Shown here piece after piece: positions 8,524 through 16,403 of a stretch of 37,752 nucleotides of DNA (positions are counted from its first letter, which is position 1; each line of letters begins with the position of its first letter). The DNA lies in the NCBI RefSeq assembly GCF_014644735.1, contig NZ_BMKZ01000006.1, forward strand, positions 57,052 to 94,803, in the 5' to 3' direction. The translations under genes were made by a program, and so were the position numbers. This stretch comes from Caldalkalibacillus thermarum. GTDB lineage: Bacteria > Bacillota > Bacilli > Caldalkalibacillales > Caldalkalibacillaceae. The notes beneath the pieces are model-generated. The model saw only the letters and a list, made by a program, of their open reading frames with translations, did not search any database and was not told the DNA's origin.

Positions 8524-10116
8524 ATGACAAGGCAACCTAAACCGCGATTAGGGTATGTCTTTTATATTTCAGTCGTCATTATCACTATTTTTGTAGCCTG
8601 GGGGTTCATCCGCCCCGCCCATTTGGCTGAAACAGCCGGTCATGCGCTTGCTTTTGTCACACGAACCTTTGGCTGGTTTTATTTGTTTGCCACCTTTATC
8701 TTTTTAGCCTTTGCCTTATACCTGGCATTTGGACCGTACGGACAAATAAAATTAGGCAAAAAAGATGAAGATCCGGAATATAACTATTGGACATGGTTAG
8801 GCATGCTGTTCTCGGCCGGCATGGGTATCGGCCTGGTCTTTTGGGGGGTAGCTGAGCCGATCTATCATTACATGTCCCCTCCGGAAGGGCTTGAGGGTGA
8901 AAGCGTGGAAGCGGCCAAGGCAGCGATGCGTTATGCCTTCTTTCATTGGGGACTCCATCCGTGGGCCATTTATACCATTGTCGGTCTGGCCTTGGCCTAT
9001 GCCCAGTTTAGAAAAGGGGAATCAGGTTTAATCAGTTCCACCTTCCGCCCCCTCATCGGTGACCGGGTAGACGGACCGCTCGGCATAGGGATCGATACCT
9101 TGGCGGCCATTGCCACCGCCTTTGGTGTGGCCACTTCCCTTGGTCTGGGAACGCTGCAGATCAATGGCGGTTTAAGCCATGTCTTCGGGCTGCCTAATAA
9201 TACGACAATGCACTTATTGATTATTATGGTGGTCACCGTTTTATATTTGATTTCCGCCTCTACCGGTTTGAACCGGGGCATCCGCTACCTGAGTAATGTG
9301 AACATATCATTGGCTGGCTTATTACTTTTGTTTGTCTTGCTGGCCGGACCCAGTATCTTCATTTTGGAAACCTTCACGACTACAATAGGGAACTATCTGG
9401 GCAGCATCATTCCCATGAGCTTCAGGTTGACTCCTTTCACCCAGGGAGAATGGGTGGGTGCCTGGACCCTCTTTTATTGGGCCTGGTGGATCGCCTGGGC
9501 TCCTTTTGTCGGTACCTTTATCGCCCGTGTTTCGCGGGGACGGACCATTAGAGAATTTGTATCAGGGGTACTCTTGGTGCCAACGCTGATCGGGGCGCTT
9601 TGGTTTGCCACCTTTGGGGGATCTGCCCTCCATCTGGAAATGTTTGAAGGCGTGAGTGTCACACAAGCTGTCTCTGAGAGTGTAGAAGGTGCCCTGTTCT
9701 TCACTTTGGAACAGTTCCCCCTCGGATTATGGCTCAGTATCTTGGCCACTTTACTGATTATTACTTTCTTTGTCACTTCAGCAGATTCTGCTACATTCGT
9801 CTTGGGCATGCTCACGTCTCAGGGAGCACTTAACCCCAAAGTTTCAACCAAGTTCATTTGGGGAATCTTGCAATCTGGAATTGCGGGTGTGCTGTTGCTC
9901 AGCGGCGGCTTAAACGGTTTGCAAACCGCATCTATTGTGGCCGCACTGCCTTTTGCCATTATCATGCTGTTTATGGTCCTCTCCCTTAACAAGGCTCTGA
10001 AGGCTGAACTACGTGAAGAACGGCGCCGTGAAAAAATGCGCATCCGCAAGCTGGAACAACTAATCGAAGAGGAACTTGGCGTTAACCCGGATGACAGTGA
10101 TCTTTCCAAAAAGTAA
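8524..10116 (+). CDS. BCCT-family transporter (betaine/choline/carnitine type)
   Basis: About 530 aa with some twelve membrane helices. The helix-8 signature is clear in FYWAWWIAWAPFVGTFIARV, and EFVSGVLLVPT follows. The aromatic box region WGVAEPIYHYMSPP and a charged C-terminal tail (EERRREKMRIRKLEQLIEEE) resemble osmosensing BCCT carriers such as OpuD. It would import quaternary ammonium compounds or ectoine by sodium symport. The ATG at 8524 has AGAGGTGAAAG just upstream. The 8396-8505 gap shows no convincing promoter. The substrate is not assignable. Confidence 0.92.
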   Translation: MTRQPKPRLGYVFYISVVIITIFVAWGFIRPAHLAETAGHALAFVTRTFGWFYLFATFIFLAFALYLAFGPYGQIKLGKKDEDPEYNYWTWLGMLFSAGMGIGLVFWGVAEPIYHYMSPPEGLEGESVEAAKAAMRYAFFHWGLHPWAIYTIVGLALAYAQFRKGESGLISSTFRPLIGDRVDGPLGIGIDTLAAIATAFGVATSLGLGTLQINGGLSHVFGLPNNTTMHLLIIMVVTVLYLISASTGLNRGIRYLSNVNISLAGLLLLFVLLAGPSIFILETFTTTIGNYLGSIIPMSFRLTPFTQGEWVGAWTLFYWAWWIAWAPFVGTFIARVSRGRTIREFVSGVLLVPTLIGALWFATFGGSALHLEMFEGVSVTQAVSESVEGALFFTLEQFPLGLWLSILATLLIITFFVTSADSATFVLGMLTSQGALNPKVSTKFIWGILQSGIAGVLLLSGGLNGLQTASIVAALPFAIIMLFMVLSLNKALKAELREERRREKMRIRKLEQLIEEELGVNPDDSDLSKK

Positions 10117-10271
10117 TGCCCCCAAACCGGGCGCAAGTTTACATACTCCATCAACCCATGTTAAAGGTTCCATTATTTCTTTTCACTTTTTCTCCTTCTG
10201 GGCAAGATGTGATAAAATAAGGGCAAACGACAGAAAGAAATACAAAATACATACATGAGGAGGAAATGCCC

Positions 10272-10916
10272 GTGACCAAAACACTGCCTCCTGGTCAAAT
10301 TGAAACAAAGAAATGGCCCATTCTGCATGAAGGCGATGTTTATCAGTTTGATGAAGAGACATGGCGGTTTAAACTGTTTGGCGAAGTTGAACAAGAGCTC
10401 ACCCTTACCTATAAAGAAGTCATGGCATTGCCCAAGGTGGTGAACACGGTGGACATGCATTGTGTCACTACCTGGTCCAAATTTGATACCACCTTTGAAG
10501 GAATCCCTTTCCGAGAGTTTATGAAACTGGTCAACCTGAAACCGAATGTGCGTTATGTCCGGATTTATGGATACTTAAATGGGGATCCTTTCGGCTATTC
10601 AGCCAATCTGCCCCTTGAAGCCCTGCAAGGAGATGATGCCCTCTTTGTTTACCGCTGGAAAGATGCAGAAAATGACTGGCAAGATATTTCTCCCAAGCAT
10701 GGCTATCCTTTACGCTTTATTCCACCCGCCCAGTTTTATCTGTGGAAAGGCTCAAAATGGGCCAGCGGAATTGAATTTATGACCGAAAACAAGCCTGGAT
10801 ACTGGGAAGTCAGAGGCTATCACATGAACGGCAATCCTTTCAAGGAGGAACGTTTTGCCGACCGCAACAACCTGCCCAGCGGGTATGGGGGCGCTGACGA
10901 GTGGAAGGACCTGTAA
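10272..10916 (+). CDS. Molybdopterin oxidoreductase, sulfite-oxidase fold
   Basis: About 214 aa of the oxidoreductase molybdopterin-binding family. The motif VDMHCVTTWSKFDTTFEGI carries the cysteine that ligates molybdenum. Later patches (RFIPPAQFYLWKGSKW, GYWEVRGYH) fit the same fold. It has no Tat signal, no heme domain and no dimerisation domain, so it resembles the short B. subtilis YuiH-type proteins rather than exported MsrP. AGGAGG ends only 2 nt before the ATG at 10266 but 8 nt before the GTG at 10272, so I call the GTG. It lies 21 bp upstream of lytS and may be cotranscribed. The substrate is unknown. Confidence 0.85.
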   Translation: MTKTLPPGQIETKKWPILHEGDVYQFDEETWRFKLFGEVEQELTLTYKEVMALPKVVNTVDMHCVTTWSKFDTTFEGIPFREFMKLVNLKPNVRYVRIYGYLNGDPFGYSANLPLEALQGDDALFVYRWKDAENDWQDISPKHGYPLRFIPPAQFYLWKGSKWASGIEFMTENKPGYWEVRGYHMNGNPFKEERFADRNNLPSGYGGADEWKDL

Positions 10917-10937
10917 GTAAGGGGAGAGCCTCTTAAA

Positions 10938-12722
10938 GTGGATATTTTGACCATTGGTCTGTTTGAGCGCATCGGCATGCTTTTAATCGCCGCTTTCATG
11001 GTAACGCGCATGCCTTCTATCCAGTATCTCTTGGAACGGGAATTGAATTGGAAAACCGCCACAACCTACTCTCTCTTTTTCGGTTTGTTTGGCATTGGCG
11101 GGGTCATGGCCGGAATTTCCATTGCTGACGGCGAAATGCTCTACCCCATGTGGTGGCCTGTATTTGAGCCGCATGTGGCCCTGGCCCATTCTGGCAATGT
11201 CGGGGTGGTGATGGCCGGTTTATTGGGCGGCCCGGTGGTCGGGTTGGGTGCAGGATGTCTGACCGGTTTGTTCCTCCTTGTGATGGGGGGCATGACCGGT
11301 CAGGCTTATGCCGTAGCTGCTCCCTTTGTGGGTCTGTTGGCTGGCGGTGCGGCCCGTTTTTTCTCTGACGAGCGGATCATCTCCCCGGCCAAATCGTTGT
11401 TTATCGGTATGTTTGCCATGATTCTGACCATGTGTTTTATTCTTGTCTTTACCACCCCCCACGAAGAAGCGGTGCGGCTGGTCAACCATATGGGCATTCC
11501 CATGGTTGTAGCTAATAGTTTGGCTATTGCTGTGTTTACCACCATGATGCGGGCGGTATTAACCGAAAAAGAGCAAGCACAGGCGGTAGAAACGGAACGG
11601 GCGCTCAAAATTGCCGACAAAGTGCTGCCTTATATCAAACAGGGGTTGAATCAAGAAACGGCCCACATCACGGCCCATTTACTCATGAATGAGCTGCAGC
11701 CGGCTGCTGTCGCTGTGGCTGACGAAGAGCATATTTTGGCCCATATCGGACTTGGAGCCGATCATCATCCGGTCAATGTGCCGCTCGGTCCGGTGAAGGA
11801 CAAACTGGATCTCTACAGTGGCCATGTGCAAGTGATCATGGACCAGGACGAGATGGAGTGTCCGCACCCGCGCTGTCCCTTAAAAGCAGCTATCTTGGTG
11901 CCCTTCCATCAGGCCGGACGGATGGCCGGCTTGATCACCTTATACTACAAACGTCCCCAGCAGATCCGTGCCGTTGACATTGTCCTTGCTCAGGGGCTGG
12001 GCAAGTTGATATCCAACCAGTTGCACCTGGCGGAAGCAGAACGGATGAAAGAGCTGATACGCGAGGCCGAGCTGAGACGTTTGCAGGCACAAATCAATCC
12101 CCACTTTTTGTTTAACACGCTGAATACCATCGTCTCACTCATCCGCACCAACCCGGCCGAAGCCCGCAAGGTGACCTTTCAACTCGCCCAATACATGCGC
12201 ACCAATTTAAAGCTCCAATCCCAAACCCTTATTCCGCTAAACCAGGAACTGGAACACTTGCAGACTTATCTGGACATTATTCATGCTCGTTTTGCTGACC
12301 AACTCTGCATTGAAGTGAAAACGGATTCAAACCTGCCTCTTGTTTACCTGCCCCCCTCCACCCTGCAGCCCCTGGTGGAAAACAGCATTCAACACGGCTT
12401 AAGAAACAGACCGGAAGGGGGAAGAGTAATAATCCACATCAAAGATAAGGCTGATCACGTTGAGGTGTCGGTGGAAGATAACGGCACAGGAATCAAACCC
12501 GGTTTACTTGACAAACTGGGAAAAGTCCCTTTGTCCCATGAGGCAGGTAACGGTATCGGCGTGTATAACGTGAACCAACGCCTAATCACTTTGCTGGGCG
12601 AGTCTTCTGCCCTGCGTATTCGCAACAAGGCCGATCAGGGATGCCATATTTCGTTTGTCATTCCCAAACAGGAAGCGGGGTCTAAACCGGAGGCAAAGGG
12701 AGGTGAACAGCATGTCCATTAA
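10938..12722 (+). CDS. lytS: LytS-type sensor histidine kinase
   Basis: 594 aa starting with GTG, with GGGGAG 11 nt upstream. Order of domains: a 5TM-LYT sensor (about residues 1-205) with several glycine-rich helices, a GAF domain (about 225-365), and a His_kinase region with QINPHFLFNTLNTI (phospho-accepting His389). A HATPase domain follows with LVENSIQHGL and VEDNGTGI. LytS-family kinases respond to cell-envelope state or, in Bacillus and in the related YpdA/BtsS proteins, to external pyruvate. It overlaps lytT by 11 bp and lies upstream of a carboxylate-type symporter operon. I infer it senses that carrier's substrate. Confidence 0.93.
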   Translation: MDILTIGLFERIGMLLIAAFMVTRMPSIQYLLERELNWKTATTYSLFFGLFGIGGVMAGISIADGEMLYPMWWPVFEPHVALAHSGNVGVVMAGLLGGPVVGLGAGCLTGLFLLVMGGMTGQAYAVAAPFVGLLAGGAARFFSDERIISPAKSLFIGMFAMILTMCFILVFTTPHEEAVRLVNHMGIPMVVANSLAIAVFTTMMRAVLTEKEQAQAVETERALKIADKVLPYIKQGLNQETAHITAHLLMNELQPAAVAVADEEHILAHIGLGADHHPVNVPLGPVKDKLDLYSGHVQVIMDQDEMECPHPRCPLKAAILVPFHQAGRMAGLITLYYKRPQQIRAVDIVLAQGLGKLISNQLHLAEAERMKELIREAELRRLQAQINPHFLFNTLNTIVSLIRTNPAEARKVTFQLAQYMRTNLKLQSQTLIPLNQELEHLQTYLDIIHARFADQLCIEVKTDSNLPLVYLPPSTLQPLVENSIQHGLRNRPEGGRVIIHIKDKADHVEVSVEDNGTGIKPGLLDKLGKVPLSHEAGNGIGVYNVNQRLITLLGESSALRIRNKADQGCHISFVIPKQEAGSKPEAKGGEQHVH

Positions 12723-13485
12723 AGTGATGATTGCCGAGGATGAGAAACTGGCCCGGGAAGAGCTGGCCTACTTGTTGAGCCGCTTTTCCGATCTTGAACT
12801 GGTGGCCAGTGTGAGCAATGGCAAAGAAGTGCTGGAACAATTGGAACAAACACAACCTGATGTTGTTTTTCTGGATATTCAAATGCCAGAGTTGGAGGGC
12901 ATGTTTGTGGCCGAACAGCTCAGAGCCCGCAAAGAACCGCCTTTGATTGTGTTTACCACCGCTTACGATCATTATGCCGTTGAAGCCTTCCGCCTTCAGG
13001 CCATTGATTATCTGTTAAAACCTTACAAAGAGGAACGCCTGGAAGAAGCCGTCAACCGTATCCGGGCCGAAATCAAACACAGGAGACGACAACAAACACA
13101 ACAATCCCCCTCCGCCAATGGCTCATTGGCTTCGGCTGACCATCCCCAGCGGGTAGGCAAATTGTTAATTGATGACGGCGAGCGAATGGCTGTGGTTGAT
13201 CCTGCTTCAATCCTGTATGTGGTGCGGGAAGACCGCCAGTTAAAAATCCATACGGCTACCAAGACTTATACCTCTAAACTGACGTTACAGGAACTGGAGG
13301 AAAAACTGAGTCCCTACAATTTTTTCAGGCCCCACCGCAGTTATTTGGTTAATCTTAACTATGTACAGGAAATTACCCCCTGGTTTAACGGCGCATATAA
13401 CCTAACCTTGGAGCATCACCCTAAAACCAAGATTCCGGTCAGCCGCACGGCTGCCAAAGAATTGCTCAAACGCTTACAAATATAG
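12712..13485 (+). CDS. lytT: LytT-type response regulator (LytTR DNA-binding)
   Basis: About 257 aa. The receiver domain (residues 3-120) has the phosphorylation site VVFLDIQMPE at Asp55 and the Lys in YLLKPYKE. A linker rich in Arg/Gln leads to a LytTR domain (about 150-255) with FFRPHRSYLVNL and IPVSRTAAKEL. The ATG at 12712 follows GGGAGGTG, inside the end of lytS, which implies coupled translation. Just behind its terminator are three LytTR-like boxes. It most likely activates the downstream symporter operon. Confidence 0.93.
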   Translation: MSIKVMIAEDEKLAREELAYLLSRFSDLELVASVSNGKEVLEQLEQTQPDVVFLDIQMPELEGMFVAEQLRARKEPPLIVFTTAYDHYAVEAFRLQAIDYLLKPYKEERLEEAVNRIRAEIKHRRRQQTQQSPSANGSLASADHPQRVGKLLIDDGERMAVVDPASILYVVREDRQLKIHTATKTYTSKLTLQELEEKLSPYNFFRPHRSYLVNLNYVQEITPWFNGAYNLTLEHHPKTKIPVSRTAAKELLKRLQI

Positions 13486-13491
13486 CAAGCC

Positions 13492-13521
13492 AAACAGCTT
13501 CCTGACAAGGGAGCTGTTTTT
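13492..13521 (+). terminator. Intrinsic terminator after lytT
   Basis: AAACAGCTTCC pairs with GGGAGCTGTTT (one G.U pair, 6-nt loop) and continues into TTTTT. It begins about 6 bp after the lytT stop, so the symporter operon needs its own promoter. Confidence 0.85.
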
Positions 13522-13572
13522 GCATTTCATCACGCCAAGTATGCATTTTATCACAGGCATGGTGCATCTCAG
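13521..13572 (+). promoter_or_regulatory. Three LytTR-type boxes at exact 21-bp spacing
   Basis: TGCATTTCAT (13521), TGCATTTTAT (13542) and TGCATCTCAG (13563) repeat head to tail every 21 bp, that is with 11-bp gaps. The first two agree for 12 of 13 bases when extended. The E. coli LytTR regulator YpdB binds GGCATTTCAT-N11-GGCATTTCAT, the same core and spacing. The boxes end 33 bp before a TATAAT that lacks a good -35, as expected for an activator site. Confidence 0.75.
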
Positions 13573-13605
13573 ACTAAAATCCAACCTATACAGAATATTG
13601 ACAAC

Positions 13606-13611
13606 TATAAT
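13606..13611 (+). promoter_or_regulatory. Probable LytT-activated promoter, -10 element
   Basis: A perfect TATAAT lies 33 bp beyond the third box. At 17 bp upstream the hexamer is AACCTA, a poor -35, which fits an activator-dependent promoter. A TTGACA at 13598 is too close to this TATAAT to pair with it. Confidence 0.5.
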
Positions 13612-13711
13612 AAAATACACACTCAGAAAACGCTTTCAATACCTGGTTTCACAGAGGATGCATCAACTTAAGACAGCTTGCCATCAATCCTGTTGCGAAA
13701 GGGGGAGTCAG

Positions 13712-13888
13712 TTGGTCTATATCTTTGTGTCCATTGCCCTGATTTCATTTGTGCTGGCTTTCAAGTACAAGAAACCTTTCATTTTAGCCACGCCATTTGT
13801 TCTGTTTACCCTTTATTTCCTCTGGCAAGTGGCCATGGTCCCGTTAGGCTTTATGGAAACGATGCGTTTTATATTCAGTTTGCGTTAG
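13712..13888 (+). CDS. Small two-helix membrane protein, unknown function
   Basis: A 58-aa protein starting with TTG. AAAGGGGGAG ends 5 nt before the start. The frame is open further upstream, but that part is not protein-like and overlaps the LytTR boxes and promoter. Two hydrophobic helices are seen (about residues 2-16 and 22-46) with KYKK between them. It is the first gene of the proposed LytT-controlled operon, 80 bp before the DUF4212 gene. It may be an accessory subunit of the symporter. I do not recognise a family. Confidence 0.6.
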   Translation: MVYIFVSIALISFVLAFKYKKPFILATPFVLFTLYFLWQVAMVPLGFMETMRFIFSLR

Positions 13889-13968
13889 TGAAAACTTCAG
13901 CCCTTTGGCTGTTAAAGCAGACTGATGTCTACACGCGTTGACAGATGATCTGCAAAGGAGGTTTGCCC

Positions 13969-14271
13969 ATGCGAAAAATAGAGAAGCAGGTTGCCGACGC
14001 CTATTTTCGGGTTCGTTATCGTCTGATTATTTTGTACTTTATCATCTGGTTCGCTGTCTCGTTCGGCGTGGTCATGTTTGCTGAACACTTGACCCATTTT
14101 ACGGTCAACGGCATGCCTTTCCACTATTTTATGGGTGCCCAGGGCGCCATTGTTGTGTTTATCGTGCTGTTATTTGTCAATGCCATTGTCAGCGACCGGA
14201 TCGACAAGCAATACGGGATAGACGAAACCGCCAACGAACGGATCAGCACTGGCAAAACACTAGATCATTAA
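13969..14271 (+). CDS. DUF4212 small subunit of sodium:solute symporter
   Basis: A 100-aa protein with two membrane helices (about residues 18-40 and 56-80). The features WFAVSFGVVMFAEHL, the GMPFHYFMGAQGAIVVF stretch and the C-terminal DRIDKQYGID match the small subunits encoded next to VC_2705-type symporters (DUF4212). AAAGGAGG lies 8 nt before the ATG at 13969; an upstream ATG at 13945 would bury that site. It lies 28 bp before the large subunit. It is expected to form a complex with it in the cell membrane. Confidence 0.88.
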   Translation: MRKIEKQVADAYFRVRYRLIILYFIIWFAVSFGVVMFAEHLTHFTVNGMPFHYFMGAQGAIVVFIVLLFVNAIVSDRIDKQYGIDETANERISTGKTLDH

Positions 14272-14299
14272 TGGTAGATGAAAGGAGTATGCGCCGCTG

Positions 14300-15970
14300 A
14301 TGGATGTACAGTTTTGGGTTTCTCTGGCCTTTATTCTAGCTTCATTTGCTTTATATATCGGTATCGCTATTTTTCAGCGATCCCGCCAAACCGCTGACTT
14401 CTATGTGGCCTCCCGCGGCGTCCCCCCCATGTGGAACGGGATGGCCATCGCCGCGGACTGGATGAGTGCCGCTTCGTTTATTGGCATGGCCGGAACGGTC
14501 ATGATCCTGGGCTATGACGGCCTGGCCTATATTATGGGCTGGACCGGCGGTTATCTGTTGCTCACTTTCCTTTTGGCCCCCCAGTTACGCAAATACGGCC
14601 GCTATACGGTGCCGGAATTTATTGGTGACCGTTTTGAAAGTCATACGGCACGGGTCATTGCGGCGGTAGCCACCATGATTATCAGTTTCGTCTACATTAT
14701 CGGCCAGCTGTCCGGCTCCGGTGTGGTGATCGGCCGTCTATTTGAAATAGATGCCAAGATCGGCACGCTCATCGGCATCGTCGTGATTGCCATCTACGCT
14801 ACTTTTGGCGGGATGAAGGGGATTACCTGGACTCAGGTGGCCCAATATATCGTGCTGATTACCGCCTATCTGATTCCCGTTATTTTTATCTCCCTGCAGA
14901 TTACTGGCAATCCTTTACCTTGGATGACTTACGGGGATATTGTCACCAAACTGGGGGAACTGGACCGGGAGCTGGGGCTGAGTGAATATTTTGCCCCCTT
15001 TCAACAAACCAACAAGGCTCAGTTTTTGGCACTGATGTTTTGTCTGATGGCCGGGACAGCTGCCTTGCCCCACGTGATTATCCGCTTTTACACCGTATCC
15101 ACCATGAAAGCCGCCCGTTGGAGCGGGGCTTGGGCACTGTTCTTTATCGGCTTGCTATATTTGTCTGCTCCGGCCTATGCTGCCTTTAGCCGCTTTATCC
15201 TGATGACCCAGGTGGCCGGCCGTCCTTTGGATGACTTGCCAGCCTGGACCCAGCCCTGGATAGACACCGGACGGCTGCAAATCGCTGATTTGAACAATGA
15301 CGGCATCTTGCAATGGGAAGAGATTGTCATCAGTAATGATATTGTGGTCATGGCCACCCCTGAAATTGCCAATCTGGGTGTCTTAGTGGTCGGCCTGGTG
15401 GCCGCAGGTGCCATGGCAGCAGCTCTGTCTACTGCTGCGGGTTTGCTGATTACCATCTCCTCTTCCTTTGCCCATGACATCTATTACCGGTTGATCAACC
15501 CGCAAGCCAGTGATCAGAAACGGCTGAGAATGGCCCGCATCTCCATTGCTGTTGCCACAGTGATCGCCGGTCTGATTGCCCTTGATCCGCCAGGTGTGAT
15601 CACACAGATTGTCGCTTGGGCTTTCTCTATTGCAGCAGCCACTTTCTTCCCTGTGTTGGTGTTGGGGGTATGGTGGAAGCGGGCCAATGCGGCAGGGGCC
15701 ATAGCCGGGATGTTATCGGGACTTGTTATCTCCATCTCCTATATCATTGCCGCCCGGTATTTCGGCTTTAGCCTCTTTGGGGTGATCGATACCGGCGCTG
15801 GTATCTTCGCTGTACCGGTTAATTTTATAGTCACTTATGTGGTTTCCAAACTGACCTCGCCTCCGTCTGCCAAGGTGCAAGAAGAGGTGCTGGATCTCCG
15901 TTACCCTGAGCAAATGACTTACCGTGATGGAGAAGTGTGGATCAATGACGGCAGCAAACCATCCGCCTAA
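14300..15970 (+). CDS. VC_2705-type sodium:solute symporter, large subunit
   Basis: A 556-aa SSS-family carrier with about 13 helices. DFYVASRGVPPMWNGMAIAADW and GRYTVPEFIGDRF are typical N-terminal SSS signatures. A loop at residues 330-341 reads DLNNDGILQWEE, a canonical 12-residue EF-hand pattern, followed by ATPEIANLGV and AAALSTAAGLLI. The loop appears characteristic of this subfamily. The likely cargo is a short-chain carboxylate (acetate, pyruvate or similar), moved with sodium. AAGGAG lies 12 nt before the ATG. It follows its DUF4212 subunit and overlaps the next gene by 26 bp. Confidence 0.92.
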   Translation: MDVQFWVSLAFILASFALYIGIAIFQRSRQTADFYVASRGVPPMWNGMAIAADWMSAASFIGMAGTVMILGYDGLAYIMGWTGGYLLLTFLLAPQLRKYGRYTVPEFIGDRFESHTARVIAAVATMIISFVYIIGQLSGSGVVIGRLFEIDAKIGTLIGIVVIAIYATFGGMKGITWTQVAQYIVLITAYLIPVIFISLQITGNPLPWMTYGDIVTKLGELDRELGLSEYFAPFQQTNKAQFLALMFCLMAGTAALPHVIIRFYTVSTMKAARWSGAWALFFIGLLYLSAPAYAAFSRFILMTQVAGRPLDDLPAWTQPWIDTGRLQIADLNNDGILQWEEIVISNDIVVMATPEIANLGVLVVGLVAAGAMAAALSTAAGLLITISSSFAHDIYYRLINPQASDQKRLRMARISIAVATVIAGLIALDPPGVITQIVAWAFSIAAATFFPVLVLGVWWKRANAAGAIAGMLSGLVISISYIIAARYFGFSLFGVIDTGAGIFAVPVNFIVTYVVSKLTSPPSAKVQEEVLDLRYPEQMTYRDGEVWINDGSKPSA

Positions 15971-16403
15971 CGAACGGTATATCAACCTCATCCGTCACCA
16001 CCCCCTGTTCAAGGGAGTGGATGATACCCTTTTTGAGCAGTTGATAGCCCACTGCCAATTGTTATCCTATGACAAGCAAGAGATGGTGCTCCATTCCAAA
16101 ACGGAGCGGGAAAGTTTGTTATTGATTCTGGAAGGAAGCGTCGAAGTTTTCGTCTCAGGGCCAACCGCTGCCAAGGAAGAGGTATTGGAAATTTTACAGG
16201 CTGGGGATCTGATCGGTCTGTCTTCCATTGCCCATTTTCTCGGTGAACCGCCCCATGTCAACAGCCAGCACAACGTGGGTGTGAGAAGTATTGAACCCAC
16301 CCACTGCCTGGAAATTCCTTTTCATGTACTGGAAAAACGGTGGCCGGATGAAGAAGTGCGCCATTACCTGCTCCGCCAGTCTGGTCAGGCAAATGGCAGC
16401 TGA
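15945..16403 (+). CDS. Cyclic-nucleotide-binding-fold protein, N-terminal part of a split regulator
   Basis: About 152 aa. It begins inside the end of the symporter gene with GGAGA 11 nt upstream. LFKGVDDTLFEQLIAHCQLL, the LILEGSVEVFV stretch and LQAGDLIGLSSIAHFLGEPP are typical of the cNMP-binding fold, though a clear phosphate-cassette arginine for cAMP is not obvious. In relatives this domain heads one long protein with CBS and DUF294 domains. Here the frame ends and the rest continues in the +1 frame, with ATG at 16393 overlapping this stop by 11 bp. It is either a natural split with coupled translation or a frameshift. Confidence 0.75.
   Translation: MTAANHPPNERYINLIRHHPLFKGVDDTLFEQLIAHCQLLSYDKQEMVLHSKTERESLLLILEGSVEVFVSGPTAAKEEVLEILQAGDLIGLSSIAHFLGEPPHVNSQHNVGVRSIEPTHCLEIPFHVLEKRWPDEEVRHYLLRQSGQANGS

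Noticed and set aside
12655-12711. Longer N-terminus of LytT
   Set aside because: It lies wholly inside lytS, has no receiver-domain character, and the ATG at 12712 has a strong GGGAGGTG.
13598-13603. TTGACA as a -35 element upstream of the small membrane protein gene
   Set aside because: It overlaps the spacer of the TATAAT at 13606 and has only ACTCAG at 17 bp downstream, so it does not form a normal promoter.
13520-13711. N-terminal extension of the 58-aa membrane protein
   Set aside because: It covers the LytTR boxes and promoter, has no ribosome site and a non-protein-like composition.
13917-13953. Imperfect hairpin in front of the DUF4212 ribosome site
   Set aside because: Only a 5-bp outer and a 4-bp inner stem with internal mismatches; too weak to call.
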